DNA of 64,000 nt from Acidovorax sp. 1608163 (GCF_003669015.1 NZ_CP033069.1:499001-563000); one strand, 5' to 3'; positions 35,563 to 44,942 are shown, counted from the first letter of the stretch. Made by a program: numbers and translations. Notes: generated by a model not told the origin, from the letters alone.

Positions 35563-37638
35563 TCAGGCGGCGGGCGGTGTGCCGGCTGCCTGCGCCTTCT
35601 TGGCGGCAAACTCGGCGCGCAGGGCTTTGAGCTTTTCGCGGGGGTCTTCGCGCACGGTGGTTTTGTCCAGGCCCATCTCGGCGATGAAGCGGCTGGGCTG
35701 CGCGGCCACCATTTCGCGGCCCTTTTTGCGGCGCTTGGTCCAGCTCACGGCCAGCGTGCGCTGGGCACGGGTGATGCCCACGTACATCAGGCGGCGTTCT
35801 TCCTGCAGGCGCTGCAGCGTGTCGTCACTTATCTTTTGCTGGCGGCCTTCATCGTCGTCGAGCTTGAAGGGCAGCATGCCCTCGGTCACGCCCACCAGCA
35901 CCACGTGGGGCCACTCCAGCCCCTTGCTGGCGTGCAGGGTCGACAGCGTGACCATGTCCTGGTCCTTCTCGCGCTCGCTGATGGTGGACAGGAGCGCAAT
36001 GGTCTGCGAGACCTCCAGCAGGCTCTTGGTTTCCTTGGCCACCACGGCGCCCGCTGTGTCGTCGATCTGGCCGCCCGCGCGCTGCGCCATCCAGTCGCAG
36101 AACTCCATCACGTTGCTCCAGCGGGCGGCGGCCACCTTCTCGCTGTCTTCGTTGTCGTACAGGTGCTGCTCGTAGCCGATTTCCTTGAGCCAGTCGTTCA
36201 GGAATGTGCGGGCATCCTCGGCGCCGTGCGTGCGGCGCGCGCTGTATTCCAGGTAATTGATGTAGCGGCCAAACTCATGCAGGCCGTCCATGGCGCGCTT
36301 GGGCACCGCTGCAGGCAGCATGCCGTTGAACAGTGCGCCAAACATGCTCTGCTTGTGCTGCGTGGCAAAGGCGCCCAGCGATGCCAGCGTGGTGTGGCCG
36401 ATGCCGCGCTTGGGCGTGGTGATGGCGCGCAAAAACGCTGGGTCGTCGTCGTTGTTGATCCACAGGCGAAACCAGGCGCACAGGTCCTTGATTTCGGCGC
36501 GGTCAAAAAAGCTGGTGCCGCCCGACACCTTGTACGGCACGTTGGCCTTGCGCAGTGCTTTTTCAAACGGCTTGGCCTGGTGGTTGGCGCGGTACAGGAT
36601 GGCAAAGCTCTTCCAGTCCGGAATGGGGTTGACCGAGGCGCGCAGGCTCAGGATGCGCGCCACGGCGCGGTCGGCTTCGTGCTCCTCGTTGTCGGCGTCC
36701 ACCACACGCACTGGCTCGCCCTCGCCCAGTTCGCTGAACAGCGTCTTGGGGTACAGCTTGGGGTTGGGGCCGATCACGTTGTTGGCTGCGCGCAGGATGG
36801 CGCTGGTGGAGCGGTAGTTCTGCTCCAGCTTGATGACCTTGAGGTGCGGGTAATCGACCGGCAGCTTTTTGAGGTTGTCCAGCGTGGCGCCGCGCCAGCC
36901 GTAAATGGACTGGTCATCGTCGCCCACGGCCGTGAAGTGCCCGTCCTTGCCCACCAGCAGCTTGAGCAGCTCGTACTGCGTGGCGTTGGTGTCCTGGTAC
37001 TCGTCCACCAGCACATGGCCCAGCGCCGCTTGCCACTTGGCGCGCACTTCCGGAAAGTCGCGCAGCAGGCGCAGCGGCATGCCGATCAGGTCGTCAAAGT
37101 CCACGCTCTGGTAGGCCGTCAGGCGCTCTTCGTAGCGCGCCATCAGCGTGGCGATGATGCGCTCGTTGTCGTCCGCCGCCTGCGCCAGAGCCTCCTCGGA
37201 GGTCAGGCCCATGTTCTTCCACTTGCTGATCACCCACTGCCACTGGCGCGCCGTGGCCATGTCGGTGGTGCCGCCCGAGGCGTCTTTGAGGATGCCCGTC
37301 ACATCGTCGGCATCCAGGATGCTGAACTGGGGCTTGAGGCCCAGCACATGGCCATCTTCGCGCACCATGCGCACCCCCAGGGCGTGGAAGGTGCACACCA
37401 GCACATCCTTGGCGCGGCGGCCAATCAGGTGCTGCGCCCGCTCGCGCATTTCAGAGGCCGCCTTGTTCGTGAAGGTGATGGCCGCAATGCGCTTGGGGTC
37501 CATGCCTTTTTCGATCATGTGGGCGATCTTCATGGTGATCACCCGCGTCTTGCCCGAGCCTGCGCCGGCCAGCACCAGGCAGGCCCCATCGGTGTAGTGG
37601 ACAGCCTGGAGCTGGGCGAGGTTGAGACCGGCAGACAT
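35563..37638 (-). CDS. Rep/UvrD-type 3'-5' DNA helicase
   Basis: A 691-residue superfamily 1A helicase. Motif I is AGAGSGKT, motif Ia ITFTNKAASEM, motif II VDEYQDTN, motif III GDDDQSIYGWRGA, motif IV region EQNYRS, motif V LSTLHASKGLEW and motif VI EERRLMYVGITRA. Length and the motif spacing are nearer to Rep than to UvrD, but I leave the symbol open. It acts in replication restart or repair in the cytoplasm. No good ribosome binding site precedes the ATG at 37638. It lies downstream of no other gene and about 30 bases before the small lipoprotein gene in the same direction. Confidence 0.93.
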   Translation of the reverse strand: MSAGLNLAQLQAVHYTDGACLVLAGAGSGKTRVITMKIAHMIEKGMDPKRIAAITFTNKAASEMRERAQHLIGRRAKDVLVCTFHALGVRMVREDGHVLGLKPQFSILDADDVTGILKDASGGTTDMATARQWQWVISKWKNMGLTSEEALAQAADDNERIIATLMARYEERLTAYQSVDFDDLIGMPLRLLRDFPEVRAKWQAALGHVLVDEYQDTNATQYELLKLLVGKDGHFTAVGDDDQSIYGWRGATLDNLKKLPVDYPHLKVIKLEQNYRSTSAILRAANNVIGPNPKLYPKTLFSELGEGEPVRVVDADNEEHEADRAVARILSLRASVNPIPDWKSFAILYRANHQAKPFEKALRKANVPYKVSGGTSFFDRAEIKDLCAWFRLWINNDDDPAFLRAITTPKRGIGHTTLASLGAFATQHKQSMFGALFNGMLPAAVPKRAMDGLHEFGRYINYLEYSARRTHGAEDARTFLNDWLKEIGYEQHLYDNEDSEKVAAARWSNVMEFCDWMAQRAGGQIDDTAGAVVAKETKSLLEVSQTIALLSTISEREKDQDMVTLSTLHASKGLEWPHVVLVGVTEGMLPFKLDDDEGRQQKISDDTLQRLQEERRLMYVGITRAQRTLAVSWTKRRKKGREMVAAQPSRFIAEMGLDKTTVREDPREKLKALRAEFAAKKAQAAGTPPAA

Positions 37639-38038
37639 GGAGCGCTAGATGGGGGTAGTGAGAGGGGGAGAGCGGACATGCACGGCAGGTGCAAGGGGGG
37701 CGAATGATACCCCGCGTTGATTTCAGGCCACAGGCGGTAGCTGCTGTGTGTCGGCTCGCTCTGGGCAATTGTTAACTAGCGTTAAAGGGTGCCGCGAATC
37801 CGGATTTGCCCGATCGATTTTGGGGCCGCGGCCTTATTCTTCTGGAATCTGTCGCGGATTGTGCCGGGCGCCGCCACGGGGTTTTTTACCAGTTGGTGGC
37901 ATGGACGCAGACAACGCGATTCAATAGCGCGGTGCGAGCCGGTTGTTGAATGGGTTTATGGGGGGTGTTTCCTCCATGGTCACTGGTTTCTGTCACGCGT
38001 TCCGGGCCCTTTCGCTCCCTCCCTCCACGAGACCAGGT
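37639..38038. other. Divergent intergenic region upstream of the GTPase-Roadblock operon
   Basis: Four hundred bases separate the leftward helicase gene from the rightward operon. It includes an AT-rich patch near 37770-37790 that could hold a promoter. No repeat or RNA gene was recognised. In-frame ATGs at 37943 and 37976 exist but lack ribosome binding sites. Confidence 0.4.
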
Positions 38039-38749
38039 ATGAAAAAGAATTTGAGTGGCGACATTGCAACCGGTTTGCTGTCGCCCGCCCTGCGGGCCCG
38101 TTTTCTCGAACTGTTTTCCGTCGCATCGCGCAAGTCGGTGTTTGCCTGGCGCGAAGCCGCGCTTTCGCGGGCGCAGGTGTTGGTGCTCGATGCTTCAGCG
38201 GGCGAGGTCGATCTGCCGCACTGGCCCCCTTGTGTCATCTGGGTGGGCGAGCAGCCTGCGCGCTGGATGAGGGCGTCCACCTGGGTGGGGCGCTTGCCGC
38301 CGGACTACACCGTGGCCGATTTGATTGACATGCTGGACCGTGCCGCCGTCTTCCTGATGGACTGGAAGGCCCGCCAACCCCAACCCGCCTTCGTGCCCGT
38401 GGGCGCCCAGACTCTGGCGACCGGCCAGGGCGCTGATGCCACGGCGCGTTACCGCCTGGCCAGCTGGGTGGCGCTGGCAGCCCCCTTCAACGGGCCCAGC
38501 TACCTGCGCGCCCTGGCCATGCTGGCCCGCGAGGCCGTGACGGTGGCACAGTTGCAAGAGCATGGCGGCCTGGCACCTGAACAAGCGAGTGCTTTGCTGG
38601 TAGAGCTGCGCCAGCGCGGTGTGCTGCGCACCCAGGTGGCTGCGGTGCGGCCCGTGGGCACGCAACCTGGGCACCCCACGCCGGTGGCGGGCCAGCGGCG
38701 CTTGGTGCAGCGCCTGACGCACTGGCTGCGTGGAGCCATTCGCACATGA
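38039..38749 (+). CDS. Winged-helix-like protein heading a GTPase-Roadblock operon
   Basis: A 236-residue cytoplasmic protein. Residues about 38-120 look like a degenerate receiver-type alpha/beta fold (VLVLDASAG, CVIWVGEQP, DLIDMLDRAAVFLMDW). Residues about 155-200 form a helix-turn-helix pattern (REAVTVAQLQEHGGLAPEQASALLVELRQRGVLR). I do not know a named family. In Streptomyces conservons a winged-helix DUF742 protein sits in the same place beside a Roadblock and a GTPase, so a similar adaptor role is inferred. Its stop overlaps the next start (ATGA). The ATG at 38039 was chosen as the first start leading into the conserved part; the ribosome binding site is weak. Confidence 0.68.
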   Translation: MKKNLSGDIATGLLSPALRARFLELFSVASRKSVFAWREAALSRAQVLVLDASAGEVDLPHWPPCVIWVGEQPARWMRASTWVGRLPPDYTVADLIDMLDRAAVFLMDWKARQPQPAFVPVGAQTLATGQGADATARYRLASWVALAAPFNGPSYLRALAMLAREAVTVAQLQEHGGLAPEQASALLVELRQRGVLRTQVAAVRPVGTQPGHPTPVAGQRRLVQRLTHWLRGAIRT

Positions 38750-39315
38750 CACACCCTTCAACCCCCGCTCAGGGCCCCGGCGGAATGCACCGCATTGCCT
38801 TGCTGGGCCCCATGGGCATTGGCAAAACCACGGCCATCCATGCGCTGTGCGGCAGCGACATGGTCTCCACCGATGTGCCCAACCTCGACCGTGTGGCCCA
38901 CACCAAGGAATACACCACGGTGGGCGCCGAGTTTGGCGAGATCGACCTGGGCGATGGCGAGCGCGTGCAACTGTGCGGCTGCCCCGGGCAAGACAGGTTT
39001 GACTTCATGCGCCAGTGGGTCATCTCGGTGTCCGTGGGCATCTTCGTCATGGCCGACCTGCATGCCCCGGACGCCCTGGAGTCCACCAGCGCCTTGTTGC
39101 ACGAAGCTGCCGCTGCGGCCCTGCCTCCAGTCACTCTGGTGCTCAGTGCGCGCGCGGCATCGCAAGAGCAGATCGAGTCCTTTGCCGCAGGCCTGATGGC
39201 GGCGGGGCATGGCGTCGTGCCGGTGTTGCCCGTGGACGTCAGGGACCGAAATCAGATGTTGCAGGCCCTGGGGGTTTTGGTGACGATGTTGTCATTGCGT
39301 AACGAGTCTCTATGA
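38746..39315 (+). CDS. Ras-like small GTPase (MglA/CvnD-like)
   Basis: A 189-residue nucleotide-binding protein. The P-loop is GPMGIGKT (residues 21-28), the switch I area is KEYTTVGAEFGEI, and the switch II motif is CPGQDRFDFM (about 79-88), close to the PGQxRFxFM of MglA and Streptomyces CvnD GTPases. The guanine-specific NKxD motif is replaced by a LVLSARAAS stretch, so nucleotide choice is uncertain; VDVRDR near the end may serve as the base-binding loop. It is coupled by ATGA overlaps to genes on both sides. Roadblock proteins downstream are probable regulators or GAPs, as MglB is for MglA. Confidence 0.82.
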   Translation: MTHPSTPAQGPGGMHRIALLGPMGIGKTTAIHALCGSDMVSTDVPNLDRVAHTKEYTTVGAEFGEIDLGDGERVQLCGCPGQDRFDFMRQWVISVSVGIFVMADLHAPDALESTSALLHEAAAAALPPVTLVLSARAASQEQIESFAAGLMAAGHGVVPVLPVDVRDRNQMLQALGVLVTMLSLRNESL

Positions 39316-39713
39316 AGCCATCCCACCCCTCGATTCCGGCGTCTTTAGTGACCTCTTCCAAGCAAGCGTTAGACAGCTATGCAGCCCCCATCGATGGGTT
39401 GCAGATGGCGCTGCTCACCACCCCCGACGGCTTTGAGATCGCTTCGCTGCGCAATCGCTCCGACCTGCAAGTCAACCGTCTGGCCGCCATGGCCAGCTCG
39501 CTCATGGCCATGGGCCGTGCGGTGGGGCGTGAGATCCATGTGTCCAACTGCAACCGCCTCACTTTTGAGGCCGAGGGCAACGTAGTGGTCTTTCAGGCCA
39601 TTGGCGGCGATTTTCCCTGCATCCTTTGCCTGGTGCTCCGGCCAGGGGCCGTGCTGGGTCGGGCGCTGTGGGCTGCCGGAGAAATCTCCCAAACCCTGGC
39701 TGGGCAGCGCTGA
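39312..39713 (+). CDS. Roadblock/LC7 domain protein 1
   Basis: A 133-residue protein with a single Roadblock/LC7 fold: an N-terminal helix, then GLQMALLTTPDGFEIASL, a central helix (VNRLAAMASSLMAMGRAVGREI) and a strand pair (VVVFQAIGGDFPCILCLVL). Such proteins dimerise and act as GTPase partners (MglB, CvnB). Its ATG overlaps the stop of the GTPase gene, so equal expression is likely. Confidence 0.82.
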   Translation: MKPSHPSIPASLVTSSKQALDSYAAPIDGLQMALLTTPDGFEIASLRNRSDLQVNRLAAMASSLMAMGRAVGREIHVSNCNRLTFEAEGNVVVFQAIGGDFPCILCLVLRPGAVLGRALWAAGEISQTLAGQR

Positions 39714-39826
39714 TGCTGCGGGCCAGGCAGGCCGCTGGCCTGTGTTGAATTTGAGGGTCGGGTGTGGCGTTTCATTGGCAGCCATGCCTGTTTCATAACA
39801 AAGCCAGTGCGATCAAAGGAAAGCAA

Positions 39827-40186
39827 ATGTCCAATCTGAATGAATCCCTGAGCCAACTCATTGCTGTCGATGGTGCCCTGTGCGCTGCCATTGTGGACAG
39901 CTCCAGCGGCATGTTGCTGGGCAGCGCTGGTGGCGGCGTTGACATGGAGCTGGCAGCCGCTGGCAACACCGAAGTGGTCCGCGCCAAAACCAAGACCATG
40001 CGCGCGCTGGGGCTGGACGATGTGATCGACGACATCCTGATCACCCTGGGCAAGCAGTACCACATCATTCGCCCCATGGCCAGCAAAGAAGGCATCTTTA
40101 TGTATCTGGTGCTGGACAAATCCAAGGCCAACCTGGCCCTGGCGCGCCGCAAGGTGCAAGAGGTCGAAAAGTCCCTGGAGTTCTGA
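39827..40186 (+). CDS. Roadblock/LC7 domain protein 2
   Basis: A 119-residue protein with the same fold but distinct sequence: SQLIAVDGALCAAIVDSSSGMLLG, then TEVVRAKTKTMRALGL and IDDILITLGKQYHIIRPMASKEGIFMYLVLD. AAAGGA precedes the ATG. It follows the first Roadblock gene after 113 bases and may have its own expression level. Two different Roadblock proteins could form a heterodimer or act at opposite poles, as MglB-type systems do; this is inference. Confidence 0.8.
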   Translation: MSNLNESLSQLIAVDGALCAAIVDSSSGMLLGSAGGGVDMELAAAGNTEVVRAKTKTMRALGLDDVIDDILITLGKQYHIIRPMASKEGIFMYLVLDKSKANLALARRKVQEVEKSLEF

Positions 40187-40314
40187 CATTCAGGGACTAG
40201 GTCTGTAACACTTGTTTGCACTCCCTTGCGGGAAATCCCGCTTGGGGGCTCTGGTGCTTGTCGGGATACTGCTTCGCACATCCCGGCATTCCAAAAATCA
40301 GAGAGAACAACACA

Positions 40315-41616
40315 GTGCAGGCCTTTCGCTTCTCCTTCCGTTTCCCTTCCCCCGTTTCTCGCTTTTCCCCCCGCCCTTTCAGCCCACTGACCTTGCGGCC
40401 TGCCGCACCGGGCTCCCTGTTGCGTGCCGCACTGGTCGCTGCGGGGGCTGTGCTTGCGCTGGGCAGTGCCCCCTGGGCCCAGGCCCAGGGCTCGCATGTG
40501 CCTGTGCGCATCGGTGTGATCGGGCCGTTCACCGGTGCCTCGGCCGATTTTGGCGTGCCCATGCTCAACGGCATCAAGCTGGCGGTCGAAGAAATCAACG
40601 CCGTGGGCGGCTACATGGGCCGCCCGATGGAACTGGTGGTGAAAGACGACATGGCGGACCCCGCCCGGGGGCGCCAGGCCGCGCAAGAGCTGCTGTCTGA
40701 AAAAGTGTCCGCTGTGCTGGGGTTTTGCAACTCCGGCGTGGCCTTGAAGTCGCTGGATTTGTTCCAGCAAGCCAAAACCCCCCTGATCGTGCCTTGCGCC
40801 ACGGGCTCGGCCATCACCAGCACCTACCCCGCCCCAGAGAGCTACATCTTCCGCGTGCAGGGGCGCGATGCGCTGCAGGCGCCCATGATGGTGGACGAGG
40901 TCGTCAAGCGCGGCTGGGACAAGGTTGCGATTTTTGCCGACACCACCGGCTACGGCGAAGGCGGCTACAAAGATGTGGTGGACGCCCTGGCGGCCAAGAA
41001 CCTCAAGCCTGTGCATGTGGCGCGTTTTCCGCTGGGGGTGAAGGACCTGAGTGCCGAGCTGTCTGCCGCGCGCAATGCGGGCGCCAACGTGATCTACAGC
41101 TACACCGTCGGGCCAGAGAACGCCGTCATCGCCAACGGCAAGAAGGCCCTGGGCTGGAAGGTGTCCCAAGTCGGCCCCTGGACGCTGTCCTTCCCCTTCT
41201 TTCTGGACGGTGCCAAAGACGCGGCCGAGGGCGCGCTCACGGTGCAAACCTTTGTGGCCGAGCCCAGCAACGAGCGCCGGGCCTCGTTCCTGTCAGGCTA
41301 CAGCCGCAAGTTCCAGCGCAAGCCCGCCGTGCCCATGGCCGCCGCCAACGCCTACGACGCCACCTACCTGCTGATGTATTCGTTCCTCGGTATCCGCGAC
41401 GGTAACCTGACGGGCCAAGCCATCAAGGAATCTCTGGAAGGCAAGATGAAGACCTACTACGGCGTGGTCACCACCTACGACCACCCCTTCAGCGCCAGCG
41501 ACAAAGACGCCATCACCCGCAACATGCTGGTGGTGGGCATGGTGAAGAACGGCGCCATCACCTTTGCCTACCCCGAGGATGCCAAGCGCAACCTGATCGT
41601 TCAGCGCAAACAGTGA
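40315..41616 (+). CDS. Branched-chain amino acid-type ABC binding protein
   Basis: A 433-residue periplasmic binding protein of the Leu/Ile/Val class. An extended signal peptide ends near PWAQAQGSH; the mature part begins VPVRIGVIGPFTGASADFG and contains GGYMGRPMELVVKDD and GFCNSGVALKS. The GTG at 40315 was taken as start because GAGAG lies about nine bases upstream and the Arg-rich signal start follows; other starts give no signal peptide. There is no permease or ATPase gene nearby, so it is an orphan component and the ligand is unknown. Confidence 0.85.
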   Translation: MQAFRFSFRFPSPVSRFSPRPFSPLTLRPAAPGSLLRAALVAAGAVLALGSAPWAQAQGSHVPVRIGVIGPFTGASADFGVPMLNGIKLAVEEINAVGGYMGRPMELVVKDDMADPARGRQAAQELLSEKVSAVLGFCNSGVALKSLDLFQQAKTPLIVPCATGSAITSTYPAPESYIFRVQGRDALQAPMMVDEVVKRGWDKVAIFADTTGYGEGGYKDVVDALAAKNLKPVHVARFPLGVKDLSAELSAARNAGANVIYSYTVGPENAVIANGKKALGWKVSQVGPWTLSFPFFLDGAKDAAEGALTVQTFVAEPSNERRASFLSGYSRKFQRKPAVPMAAANAYDATYLLMYSFLGIRDGNLTGQAIKESLEGKMKTYYGVVTTYDHPFSASDKDAITRNMLVVGMVKNGAITFAYPEDAKRNLIVQRKQ

Positions 41617-41721
41617 CCCGGTGTCAGCTCTCGCCACCCACGAGCCCACCCACCTGACTTTGCGCTGACCACCTCGGGGGCTGCAGGCCCCGGGGTCAGG
41701 CGCTGCAAGGACAATGCAAGC

Positions 41722-42675
41722 GTGCTGTCCGTTCTCACCATCACTTTCCCCTTCTTTGCCCTGGTGCTGTGCGGCTATCTGGCCGCCCGGCGGGGGGTGT
41801 TGCCTCAGCCCGCCATCCCAGGGCTCAATGCGTTTGTGCTGTTTTTCGCGCTGCCGTGCATGCTGTACCGCTTTGGTGCCAGCACGCCCATTGGCCAGTT
41901 GCTCGACCCTGCCGTCGCAGGCGTGTACCTGCTGTGTGCATTGGTCATGGTGGGGGCCACCGTGGCTTTGACCCGCAAAGCACACCTGGGCTGGAACGAT
42001 GCCGCTTTTGGTGCGCTGGTGGCGGCCTTCCCCAACACCGGCTTCATGGGCGTGCCGCTGCTGGTGGCGCTGCTGGGCGCGCAAAGTGCGGGGCCAGCCA
42101 TCGTCACCATCGTGGTGGACATGGTCATCACCAGCTCCCTGTGTATTGCGTTGTCGCGCCTGGATGGAGCGGGCACCCACGGCGTGGGCGTGGCGTTGCG
42201 CAGTGCCTTCAAGGGCATGGCCACCAACCCCATGCCCTGGTCTATAGCGCTGGGGGCGCTGGCATCGGCGCTGCAGTTCAAGCTGCCCGGCCCGGTCGAC
42301 AAAACGGTGGCCATGCTGGCCGATGCGGCGTCGCCCGTGGCGCTGTTCACCATTGGTGCGGTGCTGGCCCGCTCGCAAATGAACGCGCATGAACAGGTGC
42401 CTGCGCGCGACTATGTGCCCATCGCCCTGGCCAAGCTGCTGGTGCACCCGCTGCTGGTGTGGGGCGCAGGCACCGCGGCCATGGCCTTGGGGGTGCCGCT
42501 CACGCCCTTTGCGCTCACGGTGCTGGTGCTGCTGTCGGCCCTGCCCAGCGCCAGCAATGTCTCGCTGCTGGCGGAGCGGTTTGGCGCCAACAACGGGCGC
42601 ATCGCCCGCATCATTTTGGTGTCCACCGCGCTGGCGTTTTTGAGCTTTTCTGCGGCTGTGGCCTTGCTCGCCTGA
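41722..42675 (+). CDS. AEC-family (auxin efflux carrier) transporter
   Basis: A 317-residue inner-membrane protein with ten hydrophobic helices in two inverted halves. VLCGYLAARRGVL at the start, LVAAFPNTGFMGVPLLVALLG with the NxGxxG motif, and VLLSALPSASNVSLLAERFG in the second half mark the AEC family, which carries malonate, malate or auxin-like acids. The start is a GTG at 41722, with AAGG upstream. It lies 105 bases after the orphan binding protein gene but is not obviously part of its system. Confidence 0.83.
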   Translation: MLSVLTITFPFFALVLCGYLAARRGVLPQPAIPGLNAFVLFFALPCMLYRFGASTPIGQLLDPAVAGVYLLCALVMVGATVALTRKAHLGWNDAAFGALVAAFPNTGFMGVPLLVALLGAQSAGPAIVTIVVDMVITSSLCIALSRLDGAGTHGVGVALRSAFKGMATNPMPWSIALGALASALQFKLPGPVDKTVAMLADAASPVALFTIGAVLARSQMNAHEQVPARDYVPIALAKLLVHPLLVWGAGTAAMALGVPLTPFALTVLVLLSALPSASNVSLLAERFGANNGRIARIILVSTALAFLSFSAAVALLA

Positions 42676-42841
42676 GTCCCCAGAACGGCCAGACACCAAA
42701 ATGGTGCGGCTGGGGGGCCGCAAACAGGCTCTGAGGGTTTTCCCTCGGTAGAGGCCCCGCACCCACGTCGGCACGCTTGTTGCGTCAAAATGTTTCCGCA
42801 GTGTGACACTGCAATCCGTTTTGACATCACAGGAGTCTGGA

Positions 42842-44800
42842 ATGAAGAAAAAAGTGTGGCTTTGGGCGCTGACGCCCGTGGCCGTGGCCTTGTCGCTGTA
42901 TGGGTGCGGAAGCGGCTCCGACTCTGACCTGATCGTAGACACCAACGCCCAGAGCTGCTCCATCGTCTCCAGTACGGGCGCGCCCGTGGTGGTGGGCTCG
43001 GGCCTGGCGGGCGACCCCGCAGCGCCCGAGGCGGCCTCGGGCTACCGCCTGGGCTACAAGGCCAAGCAATCCAGCAACTACATGGTGGTGGCCAACACCC
43101 CGCTGGCCACCAAGGCCGGATGCGACGTGCTCAAGGCCGGTGGCACCGCCGTGGATGCGGCCGTGGCCGTGCAGGCCGTGCTGGGCTTGGTCGAGCCGCA
43201 GTCCAGCACCATCGCAGGCAGCGCGTTCATGATGTATTACGACGCCGCCACCAAGAAAGTGGTGGCCTACGACGGCCGCGAAACCGCCCCTGCAGCCGCC
43301 ACCGGTTACTACCTGGTGCGTCAGAACCAGGCCGATGCCTCTTCAACCGCGCCCGTGCCCAGTGCCCGCCGCAGCGGCCGCTCCATCGGTGTGCCCGGCG
43401 TGATGCGCATGCTGGACTTGGCCCACAAAGAGCACGGCAAGCTGGCCTGGGGCCAGTTGTTCAATGAAGGCGTCAACCTGGCCACCAATGGCTACAAGAT
43501 CCCCACCCGCATGGGCGACGCCATTGCCTCCAACGCCGCCAGCTTGCGCCTGGACGCCAACGCCGTGGCGGCCTACTTCAATGCCGACGGCACCCCCAAG
43601 ACCAGCGGCACCGTGACCACCAACCTGCCTTATGCGCAGTCGCTGCGCACCATCGCGTCCGGCGGTGCAGAGGCCATGTACTCTGGCGCCATGGCCGATG
43701 CCATCGTGGCCAAGGCCGCCCAGTCGGTGGGCGATGACACGGCCAAGACGCCCATCACCCCCAGCCTGATGACCACGGCGGACCTCAAGGCCTACCAGGC
43801 CAAGAAGCGCGAGCCCGTGTGCACCACGTACCGCAGCAGCTACTACGTCTGCACCATGTCGCCACCTTCGTCGGGCGGCATCGCCATTGCGCAGTCGCTG
43901 GGCATTCTGGAGAACTTCGAGCTGTCCAAATACGGCCCGACCAACCCCGCCAACGAAGGCGGCGTGCCCAGCGTGATGGGCGTGCACCTGGTGTCTGAAG
44001 CCGAGCGCCTGGCCTATGCCGACCGCGACAAGTACGTGGCTGACACCGACTTCATCCCGCTGCCAGGCAACGGTGTGTCGTCCATGATCGACAAGGCCTA
44101 CCTCAAGCAGCGCGCTGCCTTGATCAATGCCGATGGCAAGTCCATGGGCACGGCCACGGCGGGCAACCTGGGCGACGTGCCACTGGGCGTGGACAAGACC
44201 GTGGAGAAGGGCACCACCCACTTCTCCATCGTCGATGCCTACGGCAACGTGGTGTCGATGACCTCCACCGTCGAGTCCAGCATGGGCTCGTACCACATGG
44301 TGGGCGGCTTCTTGCTGACCAACCAGTTGACTGACTTCTCGGCCCAGCCTGCAGACACCGCCGGTGTGCCCGTGGCCAACCGCGTGGCCCCTGGCAAGCG
44401 CCCCCGCAGCACCATGGCCCCCACGCTGGTGTTCAAGGGCACTGCGCCCGGCGACTTTGTCATGGCCACCGGTTCGCCCGGCGGCGGCACCATCATCCAG
44501 TACGTGCTCAAGACCGTGGTCGGCGCGCTGGACTGGGGGCTCGATGCCCAGCAGGCCACCTCGCTGGTGAACATTGGCGCCACCAACAGCGCCACGACCA
44601 ACGTGGACGGTGCCAACACAGCGCTGGACCTCACCGCCCTGATCGACGGCCTCAAGGCCAAGGGCCATACGGTGAACAACGGTGCGCAGTCCAGTGGCGT
44701 GTCCACCATCATGCGCGTCAACCGCAACGGCCAGACCAAGCTCGAAGGCGGCGTAGACCCCCGCCGCGAGGGCATTGTGCTGGGTGATGGGGCCTTGTGA
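42842..44800 (+). CDS. Gamma-glutamyltransferase, probable lipoprotein
   Basis: A 652-residue Ntn-hydrolase precursor that cleaves or transfers the gamma-glutamyl group of glutathione. The autoprocessing and catalytic threonine is Thr458 in KGTTHFSIVD; AGGTAVDAAVAVQAVLGLVEPQSS and GSPGGGTIIQYVL are the other conserved blocks. The signal peptide ends LSLYGCG, an acceptable lipobox with Cys22, so the enzyme may be anchored as a lipoprotein rather than free in the periplasm. AGGAG is seven bases before the ATG. A strong terminator follows the gene. It is longer than E. coli GGT by about 70 residues, mostly in the N-terminal linker. Confidence 0.92.
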   Translation: MKKKVWLWALTPVAVALSLYGCGSGSDSDLIVDTNAQSCSIVSSTGAPVVVGSGLAGDPAAPEAASGYRLGYKAKQSSNYMVVANTPLATKAGCDVLKAGGTAVDAAVAVQAVLGLVEPQSSTIAGSAFMMYYDAATKKVVAYDGRETAPAAATGYYLVRQNQADASSTAPVPSARRSGRSIGVPGVMRMLDLAHKEHGKLAWGQLFNEGVNLATNGYKIPTRMGDAIASNAASLRLDANAVAAYFNADGTPKTSGTVTTNLPYAQSLRTIASGGAEAMYSGAMADAIVAKAAQSVGDDTAKTPITPSLMTTADLKAYQAKKREPVCTTYRSSYYVCTMSPPSSGGIAIAQSLGILENFELSKYGPTNPANEGGVPSVMGVHLVSEAERLAYADRDKYVADTDFIPLPGNGVSSMIDKAYLKQRAALINADGKSMGTATAGNLGDVPLGVDKTVEKGTTHFSIVDAYGNVVSMTSTVESSMGSYHMVGGFLLTNQLTDFSAQPADTAGVPVANRVAPGKRPRSTMAPTLVFKGTAPGDFVMATGSPGGGTIIQYVLKTVVGALDWGLDAQQATSLVNIGATNSATTNVDGANTALDLTALIDGLKAKGHTVNNGAQSSGVSTIMRVNRNGQTKLEGGVDPRREGIVLGDGAL

Positions 44801-44857
44801 TCCCGAGGCCTGAATGAAGCCGCGGCTTTTGGGGCCGTGGTTCCACTGGCCTTAAAC

Positions 44858-44893
44858 AAGAACGGCGCACTGCCCAGGTAGTGCGCCGTTCTT
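44858..44893 (+). terminator. Rho-independent terminator after ggt
   Basis: AAGAACGGCGCACT (44858-44871) pairs perfectly with AGTGCGCCGTTCTT (44880-44893), loop of eight bases, with a T-rich run following. It also ends the convergent cupin gene. Confidence 0.85.
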
Positions 44894-44942
44894 CATTTCA
44901 GATGGTCACAGGGGCCACTGGCGGTGCTGGGACTCGGCCAGC

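Noticed and set aside
35503..37707. 734-residue plus-strand frame opposite the helicase
   Set aside because: Shadow of the Rep/UvrD-type gene, whose helicase motifs are intact on the minus strand.
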